In this document: positions 1 to 4,492 of the stretch, piece by piece
How the letters are laid out: each line of letters opens with the position of its first letter
How positions within the stretch are numbered: the first letter of the stretch is position 1
NCBI GenBank assembly: GCA_044228875.1
Contig: JBGAUA010000171.1
Location: 1 to 7,519 of the forward strand
DNA from: Epilinea sp044228875
Lineage (GTDB): Bacteria; Chloroflexota; Anaerolineae; Epilineales; Epilineaceae
Direction of reading: 5' to 3'
DNA length: 7,519 nucleotides
The notes under the pieces: generated by a model
Databases searched by the model: none
The model's input: only the letters and a program-made list of their open reading frames with translations
What the model was told of the DNA's origin: nothing
Program-made: the position numbers and the translations under genes

Positions 1-20
1 GACCCCCCTCCCCCCGCCGA

Positions 21-29
21 TGCTATACT
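21..29 (+). promoter_or_regulatory. Extended -10 promoter for the DUF151-dnaB operon
   Basis: TGCTATACT matches an extended -10 element (TG, one base, then TATACT, five of six to TATAAT). A -35 box would fall at about positions 1-6, where nothing matches, but extended -10 promoters tolerate a poor -35. Transcription would start near 36, giving a leader of about 70 nt before the first gene. It is an A/T-rich island in otherwise very GC-rich DNA, and the same octamer GCTATACT recurs before tatA. Confidence 0.6.
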
Positions 30-52
30 CACGCCGGTCCCCGCCCGGACGG

Positions 53-70
53 CCGCGGCGCCATCCGCGG
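53..70 (+). other. Small hairpin in the operon leader
   Basis: Two copies of the self-complementary hexamer CCGCGG, at 53-58 and 65-70, are separated by CGCCAT and can pair as a 6-bp stem in the untranslated leader. It lies 23 nt upstream of the ribosome binding site. It could affect mRNA stability or translation; in such GC-rich DNA it could also be chance. Confidence 0.3.
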
Positions 71-93
71 GAAGGGGTGGGGAGACGGGCCCG

Positions 94-100
94 AAGGGGG
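94..100 (+). promoter_or_regulatory. Ribosome binding site of the DUF151 gene
   Basis: AAGGGGG lies five bases before the ATG at 106. This spacing favours 106 over the second in-frame ATG at 115, which would be 14 bases away. Confidence 0.6.
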
Positions 101-105
101 TAGTC

Positions 106-660
106 ATGGCGTCCATGGTCGAGGTTACGGTCGAGAGCATCCGCGTCAGCCTGATCAACCAGTCACGGCTGGTGGTGCTCAGGGAGAAGCACGGGCCCCG
201 GTACCTGAGCATCTGGATCGGCTCCTTCGAGGCCGACGCCATCACCGTGGGCCTGCAGGATGCCCAGGTGTCCCGCCCCTTGACCCATGACCTCATCGGC
301 AACCTGGCCCGGGATCTCGGCGCGCGCGTCGAATGCGTCCGCATCGTGTCCCTCAAGGAGGACACCTACTTCGCCGAGCTCGTGCTGGACCTGGCCGGCG
401 AGGAGCGCTGCGTCGACGCCCGGCCCAGTGATGCCATCGCCGTGGCCGTGCGCCGGAAGGTGCCCGTCTTCGTCAGCGAAGCGGTGATGGAATCCGCCGG
501 CCAGATCCCCGCGCCGGAATACGACGGGCCGGCTGCCCGCGGCGGCGCGCGGCCCAGCTCCCGCCCCGCGCCGGCCGACGCCAACGACAAGCTGGACGTC
601 TTCCGCAACTTCGTGGACTCCCTGGATCTGAGCGACCTGGGCAAGATCTCCGGCACCTGA
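106..660 (+). CDS. Bifunctional nuclease (DUF151/BFN) family protein
   Basis: The 184-residue product matches the DUF151 (bifunctional nuclease, BFN) family. Residues about 4-130 form the domain, with family signatures LSIWIGSFEADAI (34-46), SRPLTHDLI (56-64) and DARPSDAIAVAVR (104-116), then VPVFVSE (119-125). Plant and some bacterial members have been reported to have DNase and RNase activity; the role in most bacteria is unsettled. No signal peptide or membrane segment is visible, so it is probably cytoplasmic. A Pro/Ala/Arg-rich linker (about 138-160) leads to an acidic amphipathic tail (DKLDVFRNFVDSLDLSDLGK, 161-180). The start at 106 is supported by AAGGGGG five bases upstream. Its stop TGA shares its last base with the ATG of dnaB, implying translational coupling to the helicase. 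The family call is firm, the biochemical role is not. Confidence 0.9.
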   Translation: MASMVEVTVESIRVSLINQSRLVVLREKHGPRYLSIWIGSFEADAITVGLQDAQVSRPLTHDLIGNLARDLGARVECVRIVSLKEDTYFAELVLDLAGEERCVDARPSDAIAVAVRRKVPVFVSEAVMESAGQIPAPEYDGPAARGGARPSSRPAPADANDKLDVFRNFVDSLDLSDLGKISGT

Positions 661-2015
661 TGGACCGTCTGGCTCCCGCCAATATCGACGCCGAACAGGC
701 CTTGCTGGGATCGATCCTCATCGACCCCAGCGCCGTCGTGCGCGTGGGGGCCCTGGTCACGGCCGAGGACTTCTCCCGGCCCGCCCACGGCCAGATCTTC
801 GCCACCGTCGTCGCGCTGTATACCCGGCGCGAGGCGGTGGACATCGTCACCGTCCTCACCGAGCTGGAGCGGCGCGGCGCGGCCGAGGAGACCGGCGGAG
901 CCGCCTACCTCACCTCGCTCATCGAGCGCACGCCCGTGGCGGCGCACGTGGAGCATTATGCCGGGCTGGTGGCCCGAGCCGCCATGCGCCGGCGCCTCAT
1001 CGACGCGGCCGGCGAGATCGCGCGCATCGCCTACGACGACGACGCCGAGACCATCGACGAGACCGTTGACAAGGCCGAATCCGCCATCTTCCAGGTGCTG
1101 GGTGAGCGTCGACGCGGCGGCCTCGTTTCGGTGGCCGACCTCCTCGACCAGTACTACGAGCGCATCGAGGAGATCCAGCGCGACCAGGAGGCCATGGTCG
1201 GCGTCGGATCCGGCTTCAAGGACCTGGACCGCACCCTCGGCGGCATGCAGCCTTCCGACCTCGTCATCGTCGCCGGGCGCCCCGGCATGGGCAAGACCAG
1301 CTGGCTCACCTCCGTGGCTTCCAACGTGGCCATGACCGCCGGCAAGACCGTAGCCCTCTTCAGCCTGGAGATGAGCGGCGACCAGATGGTGCAGCGCCTC
1401 ATCTCCGCCGAGACCGGCATCTCCACCCACAAGCTGCGCGTGGGCGACATCAGCTTCGCCGAGACCGAGATGATCATGCGGGCCATCGGCCGCCTGGCGC
1501 CCATGAACCTCTATATCGACGACACCCCCGGCATCTCGCCCTTCGAGCTGCGAACGAAGGTCCGCCGCCTGGCCGCCGAGCGGGGCGTGGACCTGGTGAT
1601 CGTGGACTACCTGCAGCTCATGCAGAGCGGCGGGCGCAACGAGAACCGGGTGCAGGAGATCAGCCTCATCTCGCGCAGCCTCAAGGGCCTGGCGCGCGAG
1701 GTGAAGGTGCCGGTCATCGCCGCCAGCCAGCTCAGCCGCGCCGTCGAGAGCCGTGCCGACCGCCGGCCCCAGCTCTCGGACCTCCGCGAGTCCGGGGCCA
1801 TCGAGCAGGATGCCGACATGGTGCTCTTCCTGTACCGCGACGTCGTCTACAACGAGGACACCGAGAAGAAGAACATCGCCGAGATCATCGTGGCCAAGCA
1901 CCGCCACGGGCCCACCGGCACGGTGGAGCTGATCTTCGTGCCCCACGAGACCCGCTTCCGGGACCTGGCCACCGGCTACGCCGACCTGCCCGCCGCGGCG
2001 GAGCCCACCTGGTGA
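660..2015 (+). CDS. dnaB: Replicative DNA helicase DnaB
   Basis: The 451-residue protein is a full-length replicative helicase, the hexameric 5'-3' motor that unwinds DNA at the fork and recruits primase. The N-terminal domain opens with the typical NIDAEQALLGSILID (8-22) and runs to about 105. A linker-helix region (about 155-182) precedes the RecA-like motor. Motor motifs: Walker A GRPGMGKT (206-213, Lys212), catalytic Glu237 in FSLEM, Walker B DLVIVDYLQLM (311-321), SQLSR (356-360) and SDLRESGAIEQDAD (373-386). These sites, where DnaB inteins often insert, are uninterrupted. The ATG overlaps the upstream stop by one base (TGATG). The stop TGA overlaps the next gene's GTG by four bases, placing the helicase in one coupled unit with DnaD-like and loader-type proteins. 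Length and motifs are ordinary for the family. Confidence 0.98.
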   Translation: MDRLAPANIDAEQALLGSILIDPSAVVRVGALVTAEDFSRPAHGQIFATVVALYTRREAVDIVTVLTELERRGAAEETGGAAYLTSLIERTPVAAHVEHYAGLVARAAMRRRLIDAAGEIARIAYDDDAETIDETVDKAESAIFQVLGERRRGGLVSVADLLDQYYERIEEIQRDQEAMVGVGSGFKDLDRTLGGMQPSDLVIVAGRPGMGKTSWLTSVASNVAMTAGKTVALFSLEMSGDQMVQRLISAETGISTHKLRVGDISFAETEMIMRAIGRLAPMNLYIDDTPGISPFELRTKVRRLAAERGVDLVIVDYLQLMQSGGRNENRVQEISLISRSLKGLAREVKVPVIAASQLSRAVESRADRRPQLSDLRESGAIEQDADMVLFLYRDVVYNEDTEKKNIAEIIVAKHRHGPTGTVELIFVPHETRFRDLATGYADLPAAAEPTW

Positions 2016-2737
2016 GCTACCCCGACGGCGCGCGGCGCACGGCGGTGCCGGACCTCTTCTTCGGCCGCGACCTGCCGGAGCTCGGCGACCCCGTGGCCCT
2101 CAAGCTCCTGCTGCACGTCATGTGGCGGGTGCACCGTCGCGGCCGCGGCCATCCGGCCGCGCTGCGCGAGGACGAGCTGCTCGACGATCCCGTGCTGCGC
2201 CGGGGCGTCACCGTGCTGGGCTACGCGCCGGAGGCCGTGGACGCCGCCTTGACCGCGGCCCTGGGCTCACTCGCCAAGCGCGGCACGCTGCTCTCGGTGC
2301 GCGTCGCCGAGGCGGGGGGGCAGGTCAACTGGTGGGCCGTGGCCGATCGCGAGGGCCGCAGCGCCCTGACGCGGCTGGCCGCCGGCGGCGACGCCCCCGC
2401 CGCCGCGCCCAAGCTGGGCGACGCGGTGGCGCGCCCCAACATCTACGCCCTCTTCGAGACCAACATCGGGGTGTTGACGCCCATGGTGGCCGAGGAGCTG
2501 CGCGAGGCGGAGGCCGCCTTCGCCGCGGACTGGATCGAGGACGCCATGCGGTCGGCGGCCGCCAATGGTGTCCGCAAGTGGAGCTACGTGCGGGCCATTC
2601 TGGACCGCTGGCGCCGCGATGGCCGGGACGACACGGCCGGCGGCAGGGAGGATCGGCATGAAGGCCATCGGCGAGATGCTGGACGGGGCGGCCAGGCGCG
2701 CGGCGGCCACTCGATCGTCCCCCACATCGAGTACTGA
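2012..2737 (+). CDS. DnaD-domain primosome-type protein
   Basis: The 241-residue protein resembles the DnaD/DnaB_2 primosome proteins that in Bacillus help remodel the origin and load the helicase. Residues about 12-115 look like a helical, winged-helix-type N-terminal domain (LKLLLHVMWRVHRRG, 30-44). An Ala/Pro linker follows. The DnaD C-terminal domain is at 142-203: PNIYALFETNIG (142-153) and the characteristic end KWSYVRAILDRW (189-200), matching the Tyr-x3-Ile-x3-Trp pattern. It starts at GTG 2012, overlapping the dnaB stop by four bases (GTGA), so it is probably translationally coupled. The last 26 residues (216-241), rich in Arg, Gly and His, are encoded in the 80 nt that overlap the next gene and lie outside the domain. 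No membrane segment is seen. The family call rests on the C-terminal domain; the N-terminal fold is inferred. Confidence 0.82.
   Translation: MSYPDGARRTAVPDLFFGRDLPELGDPVALKLLLHVMWRVHRRGRGHPAALREDELLDDPVLRRGVTVLGYAPEAVDAALTAALGSLAKRGTLLSVRVAEAGGQVNWWAVADREGRSALTRLAAGGDAPAAAPKLGDAVARPNIYALFETNIGVLTPMVAEELREAEAAFAADWIEDAMRSAAANGVRKWSYVRAILDRWRRDGRDDTAGGREDRHEGHRRDAGRGGQARGGHSIVPHIEY
2645..2652 (+). promoter_or_regulatory. Ribosome binding site of the tandem loader ATPase
   Basis: AGGGAGGA lies inside the 3' end of the DnaD-domain gene, five bases before the ATG at 2658. It is the strongest Shine-Dalgarno match in the window. It sets the start of the loader gene at 2658 rather than at the upstream in-frame GTG at 2565, and thereby establishes the 80-nt overlap. 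Confidence 0.8.
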
Positions 2738-4088
2738 GGCCCCCGCGGCCCCCGCTGAGGCGCCGTCCGGCGACGGCCGGCCCGGCTGCCCCAGCTGCGG
2801 CGGCGTCGGCTGGCTGCGGCGAGAGGTGCCCTTGGGTCACCCGGATTTCGGCCGCGCCTTTCCCTGCGACTGCATCCGGGCGGACCTGGCCGAGCGGCGC
2901 CTCGCCGGCGCGCGGCGGGCCTCCAACATGGCCACCCTGGGGCGGATGACCTTCGAGAACTTCCAGGTGACCGCGGCCGGCAACACCCCGCAGTCCATGG
3001 CCAGCCTGAAGCAGGCCTTCGAGGCGACCTCGGCCTTTGCCCGCCGGCCGGAGGGCTGGCTGGTGCTCAGCGGCGGCTACGGCAGCGGCAAGACGCATCT
3101 GGCCGCCGCCATCGTCAACCAGCGCCTGGCCGACGGGGAATCCGCGCTCTTCGTGGTGGTGCCCGATCTCCTGGACCATCTGCGCGCCGCCTACGCCCCC
3201 AGCGCCCCGGAGGCCTACGACGAGCGCTTCGACGCTGTGCGCTCGGCGCCGCTCCTGGTGCTGGACGACCTGGGGGCCGAGGCGCACAGCGCCTGGGCGG
3301 CGGAGAAGCTCTTCCAGCTGCTCAACTACCGCTACAACGCCCGCCTGCCCACCGTCTTCACCACCAACCAGCCGCTGGAGGACCTGGACGAGCGCCTGCG
3401 CAGCCGCCTGGGCGAGATGGGCTTCGTGCGCACCGTGGAGCTGCAGGCCCTGGATTACCGCGGCGGCCTGCACGGCGACCGCTCCAGCCTGTCCAGCCTG
3501 GGCCTCTACGCCGACTGCCGCTTCCAGACCTGGGATCCGCGCACCGGCGAGCTGCCGCCCGAGGACAGGGAGAACCTGCTGCGCGCCTTCCAGGCGGCGC
3601 GGGACTTCGCCTCCTCCTCCCAGGGCTGGCTGGTGCTGCAGGGTGGGCCGGGCTGCGGCAAGACGCATCTGGCGGCGGCCATCGCCAACCACTGGGTGGC
3701 GGAGGGCGGCATGGCCATGTTCGTGGTGGTTCCGGACCTGCTGGACCACCTGCGGGCCGCCTTCAGCCCGCAGAGCCGCAGCAACTACGACAAGCGCTTC
3801 GAGGAGGTGCGCGCCGCGCCGCTCCTCGTCCTGGACGATCTGGGCACGGAGAACGCCACGCCCTGGGCCAAGGAGAAGCTGTTCCAGATTCTCAACCACC
3901 GCTACGCCGCCCGCCTGCCCACGGTCATCACCATCGCCGGCCATGAGGGCGAGCCCTGGAAGCGTATCGACGAGCGCCTGGTCAGCCGCATCAACGACCG
4001 CCGTCGCTGCAAGGTGGTGGGCATCAAGGCGCCGCCCTACGGCGGACCGGCGGAGGCCCCCCGGCGCAAGCCGGCGGGGCGGCGCTGA
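2658..4088 (+). CDS. Tandem double-AAA+ DnaC/DnaI-type helicase-loader ATPase
   Basis: The 476-residue protein is about twice the AAA+ content of a usual DnaC or DnaI (roughly 250-310 residues). Residues 1-72 resemble the DnaI N-terminus, with a likely zinc site Cys44-x2-Cys47 and Cys70-x-Cys72. ATPase module 1 (about 95-265) has Walker A GGYGSGKT (139-146), Walker B LLVLDDLG (199-206), sensor-1 TTN (Asn237) and an arginine-finger segment RLRSRL (246-251). ATPase module 2 (about 285-460) has GGPGCGKT (329-336) and LLVLDDLG (389-396), but TIA (425-427) replaces the sensor-1 motif, and RLVSRI (440-445) keeps only the second Arg of the finger segment. Core positions 133-233 and 323-423 align without gaps, 70 of 101 identical. 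The start is set by AGGGAGGA five bases upstream. Position behind dnaB and a DnaD-like gene supports a helicase-loading role; actual loading activity is inferred. IstB-type transposition ATPases are related, but no transposase is nearby. Confidence 0.9.
   Translation: MKAIGEMLDGAARRAAATRSSPTSSTEAPAAPAEAPSGDGRPGCPSCGGVGWLRREVPLGHPDFGRAFPCDCIRADLAERRLAGARRASNMATLGRMTFENFQVTAAGNTPQSMASLKQAFEATSAFARRPEGWLVLSGGYGSGKTHLAAAIVNQRLADGESALFVVVPDLLDHLRAAYAPSAPEAYDERFDAVRSAPLLVLDDLGAEAHSAWAAEKLFQLLNYRYNARLPTVFTTNQPLEDLDERLRSRLGEMGFVRTVELQALDYRGGLHGDRSSLSSLGLYADCRFQTWDPRTGELPPEDRENLLRAFQAARDFASSSQGWLVLQGGPGCGKTHLAAAIANHWVAEGGMAMFVVVPDLLDHLRAAFSPQSRSNYDKRFEEVRAAPLLVLDDLGTENATPWAKEKLFQILNHRYAARLPTVITIAGHEGEPWKRIDERLVSRINDRRRCKVVGIKAPPYGGPAEAPRRKPAGRR
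3054..3356 (+). repeat. Repeat copy 1: AAA+ module 1 core
   Basis: This stretch encodes residues 133-233 of the loader ATPase and is the first copy of an internal duplication with a period of exactly 570 bp. It aligns without gaps to 3624-3926. At DNA level the longest near-identical stretch surrounds the Walker A motif (cggcaagacgcatctggc in both copies). Confidence 0.85.
3624..3926 (+). repeat. Repeat copy 2: AAA+ module 2 core
   Basis: This stretch encodes residues 323-423 of the loader ATPase, the second copy of the internal duplication. By my count 70 of 101 residues match copy 1, including FVVVPDLLDHLRAA, APLLVLDDLG, EKLFQ and ARLPTV. Divergence rises just after the copy ends, at the sensor-1 region, where copy 2 also carries about four extra residues. 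Confidence 0.85.
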
Positions 4089-4099
4089 CGGGGGGCCTC
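4053..4099 (+). terminator. Strong GC hairpin over the loader stop codon, possible terminator
   Basis: GAGGCCCCCCG (4053-4063) pairs perfectly with CGGGGGGCCTC (4089-4099), an 11-bp stem enclosing the TGA stop at 4086-4088. A competing hairpin lies inside it: GCCCCCCGGC (4056-4065), a GCAA tetraloop, then GCCGG, a bulged C, and GGGGC (4070-4080). No T-run follows, so this is not a canonical intrinsic terminator. It could end or attenuate the replication operon before the tatA promoter, or protect the 3' end of the message. Confidence 0.45.
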
Positions 4100-4122
4100 G
4101 TCCGGCGCGGGGCTCGGGCCGA

Positions 4123-4135
4123 CGACCGGTGGTCG
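4123..4135 (+). promoter_or_regulatory. Palindrome over the tatA -35 region, possible operator
   Basis: CGACC-GGT-GGTCG is a perfect 13-bp inverted repeat with 5-bp arms. It covers the place where a -35 element for the downstream TATACT box would lie (about 4129-4134). The -35 match itself is poor, so the site may bind a regulator or may be chance in GC-rich DNA. Confidence 0.25.
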
Positions 4136-4151
4136 CAGGGTCGCGGCGCGC

Positions 4152-4157
4152 TATACT
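4152..4157 (+). promoter_or_regulatory. -10 box of the tatA promoter
   Basis: TATACT sits 52 bases before the tatA start in the 121-bp gap after the loader gene. The flanking octamer GCTATACT is identical to that of the promoter at 22-29. There is no TG extension here and the -35 region is weak. It suggests that tatA, and probably yvcK behind it, has its own transcription start near 4164. Confidence 0.5.
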
Positions 4158-4195
4158 TCGGCCACGAGTAGCGGTATCGGCCGCGAAGTCCAGAC

Positions 4196-4203
4196 AAAGG
4201 TGG
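4196..4203 (+). promoter_or_regulatory. Ribosome binding site of tatA
   Basis: AAAGGTGG lies six bases before the ATG at 4210. It favours that start over the in-frame ATG at 4228, which would remove the conserved N-terminal Ile-Gly-Pro. Confidence 0.65.
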
Positions 4204-4209
4204 TGTAGC

Positions 4210-4395
4210 ATGCGAGGCATCGGACCCATGGAACTGACCCTCATCCTGGTCCTGGCGGTCGTTCTCTTCGGCGCCAGCAAGCTGGGTGACGTCGGCGGGG
4301 CCCTCGGCAAGAGCATCCGCGAGTTCAAGAAGGCGTCCAGCGCCGACGACGAGAAGCCGGTGACCGAGGCCAAGTCGGACGTCTCCGGGGGCTGA
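4210..4395 (+). CDS. tatA: Twin-arginine translocase subunit TatA
   Basis: The 61-residue protein has the layout of TatA/TatE, the small membrane subunit that assembles on TatBC to export folded proteins. A short N-terminus with IGPMEL (4-9) includes the usual polar residue at position 8 (Glu). One transmembrane helix (about 8-20) ends in the conserved Phe20-Gly21. A hinge and an amphipathic helix follow (KLGDVGGALGKSIREFKKA, 24-42), then a charged soluble tail. The common Leu-Pro-Glu at the hinge is replaced by Leu-Gly-Asp and the helix begins glycine-rich. This resembles what I recall of Chloroflexota TatA proteins but is not the textbook motif. The start is supported by AAAGGTGG. No tatC or tatB is in the window. 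TatB is less likely because the tail is so short. Confidence 0.88.
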   Translation: MRGIGPMELTLILVLAVVLFGASKLGDVGGALGKSIREFKKASSADDEKPVTEAKSDVSGG

Positions 4396-4415
4396 TCCGG
4401 CGGATCGGTAGCCGG
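4394..4415 (+). other. Short inverted repeats after tatA
   Basis: Two overlapping weak hairpins are possible at the tatA stop: GATCC-GGC-GGATC (4394-4406) and CCGGC with GCCGG (4397-4401 and 4411-4415). Stems are only 5 bp and no T-run follows, so I do not call a terminator. Read-through from tatA into yvcK is plausible. Confidence 0.2.
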
Positions 4416-4445
4416 AGCCCGTCCGTGCCGCCGCTGATTCGATGG

Positions 4446-4489
4446 GCGCGGTCCGCCGCGCCCCAACGGGGTTGGACAACGGACCGCGC
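4446..4489 (+). promoter_or_regulatory. Leader hairpin immediately before the yvcK start
   Basis: GCGCGGTCCG (4446-4455) is perfectly complementary to CGGACCGCGC (4480-4489). The 24-nt loop itself contains CCCC-AAC-GGGG (4461-4471). The stem ends three bases before the ATG at 4493 and contains the only Shine-Dalgarno-like bases nearby (GGA, 4481-4483). In the RNA it would tend to occlude the start region. This may tune yvcK translation. Confidence 0.4.
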
Positions 4490-4492
4490 GTG

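Noticed and set aside
817..826. TATACC promoter-like box inside dnaB
   Set aside because: It encodes the conserved Leu-Tyr-Thr-Arg segment in frame, has no matching -35, and is not followed by a gene start.
366..1946. 526-codon open frame on the - strand opposite dnaB
   Set aside because: It is antisense to a gene with complete helicase motifs. Its product is a His/Gly/Ala/Val-rich mirror composition without any recognisable domain, as expected opposite a GC-rich gene.
2565..2657. 31-codon N-terminal extension of the loader from GTG 2565
   Set aside because: It would lie entirely within the DnaD-domain gene and lacks a ribosome site. ATG 2658 has AGGGAGGA at ideal spacing and a family-like N-terminus.
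2658..4088. Reading the ATPase as an IstB-type transposition helper
   Set aside because: The AAA+ family is related, but there is no transposase or terminal inverted repeat nearby, the gene is coupled to dnaB and a DnaD-like gene, and the zinc-type N-terminus matches replication loaders.
2325..4466. 713-codon open frame on the - strand opposite the loader ATPase, longer than the gene itself
   Set aside because: Its length follows from high GC, which makes stops rare. It spans several genes and intergenic hairpins, has no start context, and the sense strand carries clear AAA+ motifs.
4442..4492. 17-codon N-terminal extension of yvcK from ATG 4442
   Set aside because: There is no ribosome site, the residues are not family-like, and the DNA forms a perfect stem-loop better explained as leader. 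It is kept as an alternative, not excluded.
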